From Streptosporangium becharense (lineage in GTDB: Bacteria; Actinomycetota; Actinomycetes; Streptosporangiales; Streptosporangiaceae): a DNA stretch of 64,000 nt. The position numbers were made by a program, and so were the translations under genes. How positions within the stretch are numbered: position 1 is the stretch's first letter; each line of letters opens with the position of its first letter. The notes beneath the pieces were generated by a model. The model was not told where the DNA came from and ran no database searches. It saw only the letters and a list, made by a program, of their open reading frames with translations. The stretch spans positions 1,054,001-1,118,000 of the forward strand of contig NZ_JACHMP010000001.1 of NCBI RefSeq assembly GCF_014204985.1, given 5' to 3'. Positions 43,178 to 52,360 of this stretch are shown here, one piece after another.

Positions 43178-44059
43178 ATGCGACCTCCGCCCCACATCCT
43201 GGTGGTCAACGGCATCAAGGTCCACCAGCCGGTGTTCGTGCTCGCCGCTCCGCACTCCGGCGCGGGGCTGGTGGCCCGTGCCCTGAAACGCTCCCCCGGA
43301 TTCCACGTCACCATGGGGAAGGCGACGGTCTCACACGTCGCCCGCGCCTTCGCCCGGCGTCCCTCGATCGCCGGACGGGGCATGGGCGCCACCCGGGTGC
43401 TGCGCGACGCCATGGCCGAGTCGTGGCGGATCCTTCCGGACGCCTGCCGCCGGTGCCCGGCGCCGTGCCGGGAGGCAGGCGGTGTGACGGGGGCGGGCCC
43501 CTGCGCGAGCGCGGGCTCGGTGACCAGGTTCGGCGACGCCAGCCCCGACCTGCTCTACAGCGCCACGGTGCTGTTGCAGGCGTTCCCCGACGCCCGGTTC
43601 GTCCAGCTCATCAGGGACGGGCGTGACGTGGCCGCCGACATGATGGCCGACCCCGAGGCCCTGGCGTGGTTCAGGCCGGCCATGCTGACCGACGAGACGG
43701 AGTTCCCCAACCCGTTCCTGGGCGTCAACTCCGGCGAGCATCGGGAACGCTGGAAGGCGATGCCGACCGCCGGCAAGTGCGCGCTGCGCTGGCGCAGCGC
43801 CGTCCGGCTGTCGGCGTCGCTGCGTCGCGAACTGCCCCGCGAGCAGCTGCTGACCCTGCGGTACGAGGACGTGGCCGCCTCCTTCGCCGACACCGCCGAA
43901 CAGCTCACGGCCTTCCTCGGCACGCGCGTCTCCAGGATCGCCCTGTACGGCGGGAACGCTCCGCGGGTCGGCGTCTGGCGGAGCCGTCTGCGCGGCGCGG
44001 ACGCCGAACTGGTGGCGAAGGTCGCCCGCGAGGAGCTCACCCGCCTGGGTTACGCCTGA
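43178..44059 (+). CDS. Sulfotransferase family protein
   Basis: A 293-residue protein from ATG 43178. It has the PAPS 5'-phosphosulfate loop APHSGAGL (about 25-32) and the 3'-phosphate motif LIRDGRDV, typical of cytosolic sulfotransferases. A Cys-rich patch (CRRCPAPC, GPCAS; about 89-110) is unusual and could bind metal or form disulfides. The ATG directly abuts the divergent S66 start (CATATG), leaving no room for a private ribosome site, so the true start may be the in-frame GTG near 43201 or the mRNA may be leaderless. Substrate unknown. Confidence 0.82.
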   Translation: MRPPPHILVVNGIKVHQPVFVLAAPHSGAGLVARALKRSPGFHVTMGKATVSHVARAFARRPSIAGRGMGATRVLRDAMAESWRILPDACRRCPAPCREAGGVTGAGPCASAGSVTRFGDASPDLLYSATVLLQAFPDARFVQLIRDGRDVAADMMADPEALAWFRPAMLTDETEFPNPFLGVNSGEHRERWKAMPTAGKCALRWRSAVRLSASLRRELPREQLLTLRYEDVAASFADTAEQLTAFLGTRVSRIALYGGNAPRVGVWRSRLRGADAELVAKVAREELTRLGYA

Positions 44060-44206
44060 ACCCGCCCGCGGGGAGCCCACCCGGCCGCAGACCGCCCGAT
44101 CCCGCCCGCGCGGCCGGGAGCCCTCCTGACCCGTCCCGAGCTCACACTCGGCCCATCGCGCGGCCGGGGACCGCCCCGCGCTCGGCCCCGCCGGGTCCGG
44201 ACCGCG

Positions 44207-46081
44207 CTAACCAGCCTGGCTGAACTGGGTCCGGTAGAGCTCGGCGTAGACGGCGCCCGCGGCGAGCAGTTCCTCGTGACGGCCGCGCTCGACGACGCGG
44301 CCGTCCTGGATCACCAGGATCTGGTCGGCCTCGCGGACCGTGGACAGCCGGTGGGCGATGACCAGCGAGGTCCGTCCGGCCAGGGCCACCTTCAGGGCCT
44401 GCTGGACGGCGGCCTCGGACTCGGAGTCGAGGTGCGCGGTGGCCTCGTCGAGGACGACCACGCGGGGCGCCTTGAGCAGCAGCCTGGCCAGGGCCAGCCG
44501 CTGCTTCTCACCACCGGACAGCCGGTGCCCCCGATCGCCCACCACGGTGCGGAGCCCGTCGGGAAGCTCCTCGACGAGATCGGCGATCTGGGCGGCGCGC
44601 AGGGCGTCCCAGATCTCCTCCTCGGTGGCCTCGGGCCTGGCGTAGCGGAGGTTGGCCTCGATGGTGTCGTGGAACAGGTGGGCGTCCTGCATCACGACGC
44701 CCACGGTGTCGCGCAACGAGGCCAGGGTGGCGTCGCGTACGTCGAGGCCGTTGACGCGGACCGCACCCTCGCTGACGTCGTAGAGCCGGGAGACGAGGCC
44801 GGTGACGGTGGTCTTGCCCGCGCCGGAGTGGCCCACCAGCGCGACCATCTCCCCGGGCCGGGCGGTGAAACAGACGCCGCGCAGCACCTCGTGGCCGGGC
44901 CCGGCGTCGGGGCGGGCCACCGCCTCCAGCGAGGCCAGCGAGATCTCCGAGGCCGCCGGGTAGGTGAACCGCACGTCGTCGAACTCGATGGAGACGGGCC
45001 CGCCGGGAACCGGCCGGGCGCCGGGCCGCTCGGCGACCATGGGCTCCAGGTCGAGGACCTCGAAGACCCGGTCGAAGCTCACCAGGGCGGTCATCACGTC
45101 GACGTGCACGTTCGACAGGCTCGTCAGCGGGCCGTACAGGCGCATCAGCAGGGCGGCCAGCGCGACCAGGGTGCCGAGCTCGAAGACGTCGGAGACGGCC
45201 AGCACGCCGCCCACGCCGTATACCAGGGCGGTGGCCAGGGCCGCGACCAGGCCGAGCGCGACCCGGAAGACGGTCCCGTACATGGCCACGGTGACGCCGA
45301 CGTCGCGCACCCGCCCCGCCCGGCCGCCGAAGGCGGCGGCCTCCTCCTCGGGCCGCCCGTACAGCTTGGCCACCATCGCACCCGCCACGTTGAACCGCTC
45401 GGTCATCATGGAGCTCATCTCGGCGTCGAGCTCCATCTGCTCGCGGGTGAGCCCGGACATCTTCCTGCCGACCCACTTCGCGGGAAGGATGAAGACGGGC
45501 AGCAGCACGAGCGCGACGAGGGTGATCTGCCACGACAGGACCAGCATGGCCCCGAGCACGAGCACCAGCATGACCACGTTGGAGACGACCGACGACAGGG
45601 TGCTGGTCAGTGCCCGCTGCGCGCCGATGACGTCGGTGTTCAGCCGGGAGACCAGGGCGCCGGTCTGGGTGCGGGTGAAGAAGGCCACGGGCATGCGCTG
45701 CACGTGGTCGAAGACCTCGGTGCGCAGGTTGTAGATCAGGCCCTCGCCGACCCGCGCGGAGAACCAGCGCTGGACGAGCGTGAGCACCGCGTCGGCGAGC
45801 GCCAGGCCGGCGATGGCGAGCGCCAGGCCGACCACGATGTCCGTCCGCCCGGCCTCGATCCCGTCGTCGATGATCGCCTTCATCAGGAGCGGGTTGGCGA
45901 TCACGATGACCGAGCCGGCCACGACCAGCGCGAGGAAGGCGGCGATGTGCCGGGAGAAGGGCCGGGCGTAGCGGGCGATGCGCCGGACGGTGCCCGGTGC
46001 CAGGCGCGCCTCGGTCACCGAGCTGTCGCGTCGCATCGAACGCATCACCTGGGGACCGAAGCCCCCGCCCATCATCGCCAT
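44207..46081 (-). CDS. ABC exporter, fused permease and ATPase
   Basis: A 624-residue half-transporter starting at ATG 46081 behind GGAGG. Six membrane helices (about 45-350) form the type IV exporter domain. The ATPase has Walker A GHSGAGKTT, signature LSGGEKQR, Walker B VVVLDEATAHLDSE and the switch HRLS. It should act as a homodimer; substrate (lipid, drug or peptide) is unknown. Single gene. Confidence 0.9.
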   Translation of the reverse strand: MAMMGGGFGPQVMRSMRRDSSVTEARLAPGTVRRIARYARPFSRHIAAFLALVVAGSVIVIANPLLMKAIIDDGIEAGRTDIVVGLALAIAGLALADAVLTLVQRWFSARVGEGLIYNLRTEVFDHVQRMPVAFFTRTQTGALVSRLNTDVIGAQRALTSTLSSVVSNVVMLVLVLGAMLVLSWQITLVALVLLPVFILPAKWVGRKMSGLTREQMELDAEMSSMMTERFNVAGAMVAKLYGRPEEEAAAFGGRAGRVRDVGVTVAMYGTVFRVALGLVAALATALVYGVGGVLAVSDVFELGTLVALAALLMRLYGPLTSLSNVHVDVMTALVSFDRVFEVLDLEPMVAERPGARPVPGGPVSIEFDDVRFTYPAASEISLASLEAVARPDAGPGHEVLRGVCFTARPGEMVALVGHSGAGKTTVTGLVSRLYDVSEGAVRVNGLDVRDATLASLRDTVGVVMQDAHLFHDTIEANLRYARPEATEEEIWDALRAAQIADLVEELPDGLRTVVGDRGHRLSGGEKQRLALARLLLKAPRVVVLDEATAHLDSESEAAVQQALKVALAGRTSLVIAHRLSTVREADQILVIQDGRVVERGRHEELLAAGAVYAELYRTQFSQAG

Positions 46082-46285
46082 CTGGCCTCCTCTCCCGGTG
46101 CGAGCGCCGAAAGAGGCCTGCCCATTCCCCCCTCAGCTCGCGGCGAACACCACCGGCCCCCGCGGCGGGCCACGGAGGGCGGGCGGGACGACGTGCGCCG
46201 CGGGAAGCGCGGGGAGGCGCCGGTGGCCGCGCGGCGACCGCGAGGACGCGGGACCTCCGCAGAAGCGCTGCGACTACGGGAAAGA

Positions 46286-47089
46286 CTACGAGAAGAGAGC
46301 CTTGACGCGGGCGGCCTGCTCACGGGCCTCCGCCGCGCACTGCTCCTCCAGGGAACGCCCCGAAGCGCCCTGGAGCAGCCGTTTGGTCGCCACCGCCGCG
46401 TCGCGGTTGGTCGCCAGCAGGGCACCGGTCAGGTCGCGCACCGCGCCGGGCAGTTCCGCGCGGGCCACGACCAGCTCGGCCAGGCCGATCCTGGCCGCCT
46501 CCTCGGCCTTCACGGTGCGGGCCGTGAGGCAGATCTCGATGGCCCTTGACAGGCCCACCAGGTCGACCAGCGGCTTGGTGCCGGTCAGATCGGGGACCAG
46601 GCCCAGGGCCGGTTCCTTCATGCACAACTGGGCGTCGTCGGCCAGGATCCTCAGATCGCAGGCGAGGGCGAGCTGGAACCCGGCACCGATGGCGTGCCCC
46701 TGGACCGCGGCCACGGAGACGATGTCGGGGCGGCGCAGCCAGAGGAAGCCCCGCTGTGCCTGCGCCACTCGCTTCTCGAACGCCGAGCCGTCGAGCGTCG
46801 CGGAGGAGGCGAACGATCCCTGCCCGGGAACCCCCTCGGGCGTGAACATCCGCAGGTCGATCCCCGCCGAGAAGGACGGCCCCTCACCTCTGACCACGAC
46901 GACCCTCACCTGCTGCGGCAGGTTGTCACCGATATGCGCCAGAGCCGACCAGGTGGCGAACGTCTGTGCGTTCCGCTTCTCCGGACGGTCCAGCGTGATC
47001 GTCGCGATCTCGCCGTCCACCTCGTAGCGCAGACCGACCTCCTCCTCAGAGGTCTGCTCCGCACTCCCCCCGAACGCCGCTTCCGTCAT
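46286..47089 (-). CDS. Enoyl-CoA hydratase/isomerase family protein
   Basis: A 267-residue crotonase-fold protein starting at ATG 47089 behind GGGAGAACAGG; a longer upstream frame has no site. It has FSAGIDLRMF (oxyanion hole), VQGHAIGAGFQLALACDLRI (second oxyanion-hole strand) and CMKEPALGLVPD, the place of catalytic acids in hydratases. It acts on an acyl-CoA; exact reaction unknown. Confidence 0.88.
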   Translation of the reverse strand: MTEAAFGGSAEQTSEEEVGLRYEVDGEIATITLDRPEKRNAQTFATWSALAHIGDNLPQQVRVVVVRGEGPSFSAGIDLRMFTPEGVPGQGSFASSATLDGSAFEKRVAQAQRGFLWLRRPDIVSVAAVQGHAIGAGFQLALACDLRILADDAQLCMKEPALGLVPDLTGTKPLVDLVGLSRAIEICLTARTVKAEEAARIGLAELVVARAELPGAVRDLTGALLATNRDAAVATKRLLQGASGRSLEEQCAAEAREQAARVKALFS

Positions 47090-47225
47090 GACCTGTTCTC
47101 CCGCCTCTCGTTCCACCTCGCCCGAGCCTATCGATTCTCCAGAATGAGGTTCTATAGGTCCGGGCGGGACAGATGCCGGCGTGGAGGGAGGACGAGCCGC
47201 TGCGGTCGCGCGTTCCGAGGCGGAG

Positions 47226-47441
47226 TCAGCGCTTGGACTTGCCTCGGGTGGCACCACCGCGCCCGCGCAGAGTCACTCCGGACTCGCTCAGGATGCGGTG
47301 GATGAACCCGTATGAGCGACCGGTCGAAGCAGCGAGGGCGCGGATGCTCTCACCCGCGCTGTAGCGCTTCTTGAGATCGGCGGCCAGCTTTTCGCGGTCG
47401 GCCCCGGTCACCCGGGTGCCCTTCTTCAGAGTCTCGGCCAC
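47226..47441 (-). CDS. Small helix-turn-helix protein
   Basis: A 71-residue protein starting at GTG 47441 behind AGGAGG. It is very basic, with one HTH (SIRALAASTGRSYGFIHRILSESG) and a basic tail (RGRGGATRGKSKR). Small HTH proteins of this type are widespread in actinobacteria; it probably binds DNA. It lies between the enoyl-CoA hydratase and ABC-F genes on the same strand, each with its own ribosome site. Confidence 0.82.
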   Translation of the reverse strand: MAETLKKGTRVTGADREKLAADLKKRYSAGESIRALAASTGRSYGFIHRILSESGVTLRGRGGATRGKSKR

Positions 47442-47555
47442 GAGTACCTCCTGTAGTGCCAGACTTCCGCAGCGTTACACACGCCATGATCAGTCATTTC
47501 AACGAGATCGGCTACCTACTCCATGGGAAAAGATCCGTACCCGCTCAAATTAAGA

Positions 47556-49154
47556 TCAGGCAAGTGCCACAAGATCGGAAAATTCCTCGCTCCATGCGTC
47601 TTCAACTCCGTCAGGGAGCAAGATCACCCTATCGGGTTGTAGTGCCTCCACAGCACCCTCATCGTGCGTGACAAGCACAATCGCCCCAGAATAGGATCTT
47701 AGTGCCGAAAGTACCTGCTCGCGGCTGGCGGGGTCGAGGTTGTTGGTGGGTTCGTCCAGGAGCAGCACGTTGGCCGCGGAGAGCACGAGGGTGGCCAGCG
47801 CCAGCCGCGTCTTCTCCCCGCCGGAGAGCACCCCGGCCGGCTTGTCGACGTCGTCGCCCGTGAACAGGAAGGAGCCGAGGACCTTGCGCAGCTCCACGTC
47901 GGGCAGCTCGCCCCCGGCCGAGCGCATGTTCTCCAGCACGGTGCGACCGGGGTCGATCGTCTCGTGCTCCTGGGCGTAGTACCCCAGCTTGAGACCGTGA
48001 CCGGGCTTGACCTCGCCGGTGTCGGGCTCCTCCAGGCCCCCCAGGATGCGCAGCAGGGTGGTCTTCCCCGCGCCGTTCAGCCCCAGGATGACGACCCTGC
48101 TCCCGCGGTCGACGGCGGCGTCGACGCCCGTGAAGACCTCCAGCGAGCCGTAGGACTTCGACAGGCCCTCCGCCGAGATGGGGGTCCGCCCGCAGGGAGC
48201 CGGCTGCGGGAAGCGCAGCTTGGCGACCTTGTCGCTGCGCCGCTCCACCTCCAGGCCGGCGAGCAGGCGCTCGGCGCGGCGCTGCATGTCCTGGGCGGCC
48301 TTGGCCTTGGTGGCCTTGGCGCGCATCTTGTCGGCCTGCGACATCAGCGCCGCGGCCTGCTTCTCGGCGTTGGCGCGCTCACGCCGCCTGCGCTTCTCGT
48401 CGGTCTCCCGCTGGGCCAGGTAGGCCTTCCAGCCGACGTTGTAGGTGTCGATGACCGCGCGGTTGGCGTCCAGGTGCAGGACCCGGTTTACCGTCGCTTC
48501 AAGAAGGCCGACGTCGTGGCTGATAATGATCAAGCCGCCCTGGTGGGATCGTAAAAAATCCCGAAGCCACCCGATTGAGTCAGCATCAAGGTGGTTTGTC
48601 GGCTCGTCCAGCAGGAGAGTCTCCGCTCCGCTGAAGAGGATCCGGGCCAGTTCCACGCGCCTGCGCTGTCCTCCGGACAGCGTTTCCAGCGGCTGGCCGA
48701 GCACCCGGTCGGGCAGGCCCAGGCTGGAGGCGATGGAGGCGGCCTCCGACTCCGCGGCGTACCCGCCCAGCACGTGCAGGCGGTCTTCCAGCCGGCCGTA
48801 GGCACGCACCGCGCGGTCCCTGGTGCGGTCGTCGGCCGACGACATGCCGACCTCGGCCTCGCGCAGCTCACGCAGGACCTGGTCGAGCCCGCGGGCCGAC
48901 AGGATGCGATCACGGGCGATCACCTGCAGGTCGCCGTCACGGGGGTCCTGCGGCAGGTAACCCACCTCTCCGGCGATGGAGACGGTGCCGCCCGCGGGCA
49001 GCCCCTCGCCCGCGAGCACCCGGGTGAGAGTGGTCTTGCCGGCGCCGTTGCGGCCCACGAGCCCGATCTTGTCACCGGGGTTGACCCGGAACGAGGCGCC
49101 CTCGACGAGCAGTCGGGCGCCGGCGCGCAGTTCGATGTCAGAAGCTACGATCAT
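47556..49154 (-). CDS. ABC-F family ATPase (ribosome-associated)
   Basis: A 532-residue protein starting at ATG 49154. It has two ABC domains: Walker A GRNGAGKTT and GLNGAGKTT, signatures LSGGQRRR and LSGGEKTR, Walker B LLLDEPTNHLD and LLLDEPTNNLD. A charged coiled linker between them (about 230-310) is the P-site tRNA interaction motif region. There are no membrane segments. ABC-F proteins act on ribosomes, as translation factors or antibiotic resistance factors. Two segments after each Walker B have much lower GC, and codon 201 is TTA. Confidence 0.92.
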   Translation of the reverse strand: MIVASDIELRAGARLLVEGASFRVNPGDKIGLVGRNGAGKTTLTRVLAGEGLPAGGTVSIAGEVGYLPQDPRDGDLQVIARDRILSARGLDQVLRELREAEVGMSSADDRTRDRAVRAYGRLEDRLHVLGGYAAESEAASIASSLGLPDRVLGQPLETLSGGQRRRVELARILFSGAETLLLDEPTNHLDADSIGWLRDFLRSHQGGLIIISHDVGLLEATVNRVLHLDANRAVIDTYNVGWKAYLAQRETDEKRRRRERANAEKQAAALMSQADKMRAKATKAKAAQDMQRRAERLLAGLEVERRSDKVAKLRFPQPAPCGRTPISAEGLSKSYGSLEVFTGVDAAVDRGSRVVILGLNGAGKTTLLRILGGLEEPDTGEVKPGHGLKLGYYAQEHETIDPGRTVLENMRSAGGELPDVELRKVLGSFLFTGDDVDKPAGVLSGGEKTRLALATLVLSAANVLLLDEPTNNLDPASREQVLSALRSYSGAIVLVTHDEGAVEALQPDRVILLPDGVEDAWSEEFSDLVALA

Positions 49155-49368
49155 GATTGGAGAAGACTCCCAGGGGAGGAAACACACAGGCTCACATCAC
49201 TGTGACCGAACCCGCCGCGCGCCTGTGTCTCCCGGCTCTCGGCTCGGCCGTCTCGTTCGTGCCGGGACGCCGGTCAGTCGGGAGTGCGCATACCGATCAG
49301 TGTACGGGGCGCTACCGACCCGACTCTCCCCGTTTCCCGCCGACCGGGCCCAGGCGTCTTCCCGCCGG

Positions 49369-50031
49369 TCAGCCGGGGTCGTCGACCTTGATCCGGACCG
49401 CGCGGAACTGCGCGGGGGCATCCTTGAGCACCACCAGGCGCGGATCGGGGACGGTCAGGAAGGGACCGGTCTCCAGCGCGAAGACCGGGGCGAGCCTCCG
49501 ATCGGACCGCAGCGCGTCGACCGCGCGCCGGTCTCCGCCCAGCACGACCGCCTCCAGCTCCCCCACGTGCGGGCCGAGCACCCGCAGCGCCACCTCCGCC
49601 GCCACCTCGTGCGCCTGCCCCACCTGCTTCTCCCTGCGCCGGGCGAAGCGCCGCTGGGACCAGCCGCCCGCCGCGCTGCGACCGTGGACCGGCCGCGAGC
49701 CGACCTTAGAGGAGAGCAGCTCGTCACCGTGGAAGATCCCGGCCGCGTGACCGCCCAGCCGCACCAGGAGCACCCCGACCCTGCGTTCGGTCCGCACATG
49801 GGTGATCAGACGCCCCAGCGGGCCTCCCCCGGCGGAGGTCAGCGGCGGGAACGGCACCTGGCACTCGGCCGTGGCGCCGTCCGCGGCCACCAGCCGCACC
49901 ACGTCGGCGCCTGCGGAGACCGTCACGTCCGGTGGGCCGTGCCGGTCGACGAAGCCGTCGATCCAGCGTCCCAGGCGTTCGTGCCCCACCGAGACCCAGC
50001 GGCCCCCTCCCCTGGCCGGTCGTGACGTCAT
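49369..50031 (-). CDS. acVLRF1-family peptidyl-tRNA hydrolase/release factor
   Basis: A 220-residue protein starting at ATG 50031. The central segment SRPVHGRSAAGGWSQRRFARRREKQ is split here as GRSAAGGWSQ and RRFARRRE; it is the hallmark of Vms1-like VLRF1 release factors, with GGWSQ at the GGQ position. These proteins hydrolyse peptidyl-tRNA on obstructed 50S subunits in ribosome quality control. The ABC-F ATPase gene lies just downstream on the same strand, a sensible partner. Confidence 0.85.
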   Translation of the reverse strand: MTSRPARGGGRWVSVGHERLGRWIDGFVDRHGPPDVTVSAGADVVRLVAADGATAECQVPFPPLTSAGGGPLGRLITHVRTERRVGVLLVRLGGHAAGIFHGDELLSSKVGSRPVHGRSAAGGWSQRRFARRREKQVGQAHEVAAEVALRVLGPHVGELEAVVLGGDRRAVDALRSDRRLAPVFALETGPFLTVPDPRLVVLKDAPAQFRAVRIKVDDPG

Positions 50032-50101
50032 GGAAGGCGACCCTACCCGGTGGCGGCCCCGAGCCACGGACCGGCCGACTTCAACGAACAGCGAAATATC
50101 G

Positions 50102-51259
50102 GTGAACATCACCGCACCTGACTTCTGCCTGGGCGGAGTCCTGGTTCATCCTCTGAAGGTGTCGAGTAGAGCGCACGTCCTCACGCAGGCATCCGCGGCG
50201 GCCACCGCGGGCACCACGCCGATCGTCGACCTCGACACCGGAGGCGTCATCGCCCTCCAGGCTGCCGCCGAGGGCCACGGCAACATCTCCGCCACCGTCG
50301 AGACCCTCCTGCACGCCACCAGGAGCGAGGCCCTGCTTCCCCTGGTGCTCCCCCTGCCCACGGCGGCGGTGATCGGCGGCTCGGCCGCGATGGCGCCGCT
50401 CCACGAGGCGCTGCGCGTGTCCGGGCGCCGCCCCCGCGAGGTGATCCTCCTGGTGCGGGGCGACTTCGCGCAGATCGAGCGCCGCTCACTGCTCAGCGGG
50501 CTGGACGGCCTGCGCGCCATCGGCTACCTGATCGCGGTCGGCGATCTGGGCACCGGGCACATCCCGCTGGACCTGCTGGCCGACGCGGCGCCGTACCTGG
50601 CGGTGATGTCCCCCGACCTCGTCGCCCGGGTGCACCGCGATCCGCGCCGCGCCGCCCTCGGTGAGGGCCTGGCACGGCTCGCCAGGGGGACCGGCGCGCA
50701 CGTGCTGACCCCCGGGGTGACCGACGAGGGGCAGCTGGCCATGATCCGCGGCTGGGGGGTGCGGCTGGCCCAGGGACCGCTGCTCGTCCCGGGCCCCGGG
50801 GGGCGGGTCCACGTGCCGCTGCCGGTCGTCGAGTCCGAGCCCACCCGGCTCCTGCTGGGCCCCCGCGTCCAGGAGTTCCTGCTGCCCGCGGTGACCCTCC
50901 CCTACGAAGCGACCGCCGAGGAGGCGATCGACGCCTTCGGCAGCGAACCGTCGATCACCAGCGTGATCCTGGTCGACGAGTACCAACGCCCGCTGGGCAG
51001 CCTCGATCGCAGCCGCTTCCTGCTGATGATCGCCGGCCGCTTCGGCCACGCGCTGCACGGCAAGAAGCCGGCGGGGCGGCTGGCCGACCCCGCCCGCACG
51101 GTCCCCAAGACCACCCCGGCCATCGCCGCCATGCAGGTCGCCGGCCGCGATGCCGAACGCGTCTACGACGACCTGGTGGTCACCGACGAGGTCGGACGTT
51201 GCATGGGCGTCGTCCGCGTCGCCGACCTGATTCGCCAGTTCGCGGCCGTGCAACGCTGA
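50102..51259 (+). CDS. Degenerate EAL-domain protein with C-terminal CBS pair
   Basis: About 385 residues from GTG 50102; a GTG at 50159 is an alternative, as neither has a strong ribosome site. An EAL-like domain (about 25-245) begins TPIVDLDTGGVIALQAAAEG, where the EALxR motif has become IALQA, so phosphodiesterase activity is unlikely. Two CBS-like halves follow (about 265-385; SVILVDEYQRPLG and LVVTDEVGRCMGVV). It may bind c-di-GMP or adenylates as a sensor. It is divergent from acVLRF1. Confidence 0.78.
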   Translation: MNITAPDFCLGGVLVHPLKVSSRAHVLTQASAAATAGTTPIVDLDTGGVIALQAAAEGHGNISATVETLLHATRSEALLPLVLPLPTAAVIGGSAAMAPLHEALRVSGRRPREVILLVRGDFAQIERRSLLSGLDGLRAIGYLIAVGDLGTGHIPLDLLADAAPYLAVMSPDLVARVHRDPRRAALGEGLARLARGTGAHVLTPGVTDEGQLAMIRGWGVRLAQGPLLVPGPGGRVHVPLPVVESEPTRLLLGPRVQEFLLPAVTLPYEATAEEAIDAFGSEPSITSVILVDEYQRPLGSLDRSRFLLMIAGRFGHALHGKKPAGRLADPARTVPKTTPAIAAMQVAGRDAERVYDDLVVTDEVGRCMGVVRVADLIRQFAAVQR

Positions 51260-51401
51260 GGCCGGTGGAGACCGGCTGCCGTCGAGGACCCGGCGGGGAC
51301 GCGGAAGCCTTCGGGGATCCGGCCGGACGCTGGGACCCCCGGTCGCCGCCTTCTCCCCGGACGCGCATGGCCGATCGGGGCCAATGGGACAGACTGGGCA
51401 T

Positions 51402-51429
51402 TTGCCGTCTCACTTCCGTGACGTATGGT
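51402..51429 (+). promoter_or_regulatory. Promoter of siderophore-interacting protein gene
   Basis: TTGCCG (51402-51407), a 16-base spacer and TATGGT (51424-51429) form a plausible housekeeping promoter just upstream of the iron box. Confidence 0.5.
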
Positions 51430-51432
51430 ACG

Positions 51433-51450
51433 AGTTAGGGTTACCTAACT
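51433..51450 (+). promoter_or_regulatory. Iron box (IdeR/DtxR-type operator)
   Basis: AGTTAGG-GTTA-CCTAACT is a perfect inverted repeat matching the TTAGGTTAGGCTAACCTAA consensus in its outer part. It lies between the predicted -10 and the start codon, where a bound iron-loaded repressor would block transcription. Confidence 0.75.
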
Positions 51451-51472
51451 AGCGAGTCCGGGAGTGCGACAC

Positions 51473-52333
51473 ATGACAGACGACAAGCCCGCGCGCCGTG
51501 CGCGCACGGTGACACGCGGCCGGGTCGAGCGGGTCGAGCGACTCACACCCCACATGATCCGAATCGTGCTCGGCGGCGAGGGCCTCGCCGGCTTCCACGC
51601 GGGCGAGTACACCGACCACTACGTCAAGCTGCTGTTCGCGCCTCCCGGCGTGAGCTACCCGCAGCCGTTCGACCTGGAGGCGATCCAGCGCGACCTGCCC
51701 CGGGAACAGTGGCCGACCACCCGCACCTACACCGTCCGGCGCTGGGACGCCGAGGCTCGCGAGCTGACGCTCGACGTCGTCCACCACGGCGACAGCGGCC
51801 TGGCCGGGCCGTGGGCCGGCCGGGTCCGGCCGGGTGAGGAGATCTCCTTCTTCGGCCCGGGCGGCGCCTATGCCCCCGATCCGCACGCCGACTGGCACCT
51901 CCTGGCGGGCGACGAGAGCGCGCTGCCCGCGATGGCGGCCTCCCTGGAGCGCCTGCCCGCCGGCGCGCCGGCCTGGGTGTTCGTCGAGGTCGCCGGGCCC
52001 GAGGAGGAGCAGCGGCTCGACTCACCCGGCGACGTGAAGGTCGTGTGGCTCCACCGCGGGAGCGCCCCCGTCGGCGAACGGCTGGTCAGGGCGGTCCGAG
52101 AGCTCGACTTCCCCTCCGGCGACGTGCACGCCTTCGTCCACGGCGAGGCCGGGTTCGTCCGCGACCTGCGTCGCTATCTCCGCACCGAGCTGGGCATCCC
52201 GCTGGAGCGGCTGTCCATCTCGGGCTACTGGCGTCTGGGCCGCGACGACGAGTCCTGGCGCGCCGGCAAGCAGGAGTGGAACCGGCGGATCGAGGAGGAA
52301 GAGGCCGCCGCCCTGGCCGGGCGCGCCCGCTGA
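51473..52333 (+). CDS. Siderophore-interacting protein (FAD-dependent ferric reductase)
   Basis: A 286-residue protein starting at ATG 51473 behind GGGAG; a GTG 9 bases earlier is less likely. It has the FAD-binding segment TRTYTVRRWD, the HGDSGLAGPWA motif, GPGGAYAPDP and the C-terminal SGYWRLGRDDESW, all typical of ViuB/YqjH-type siderophore-interacting proteins that reduce ferric siderophores. The iron box upstream indicates iron-repressed expression. Confidence 0.92.
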   Translation: MTDDKPARRARTVTRGRVERVERLTPHMIRIVLGGEGLAGFHAGEYTDHYVKLLFAPPGVSYPQPFDLEAIQRDLPREQWPTTRTYTVRRWDAEARELTLDVVHHGDSGLAGPWAGRVRPGEEISFFGPGGAYAPDPHADWHLLAGDESALPAMAASLERLPAGAPAWVFVEVAGPEEEQRLDSPGDVKVVWLHRGSAPVGERLVRAVRELDFPSGDVHAFVHGEAGFVRDLRRYLRTELGIPLERLSISGYWRLGRDDESWRAGKQEWNRRIEEEEAAALAGRAR

Positions 52334-52360
52334 GGCCGGCGCGCCCGGGACCCGGCGGGA

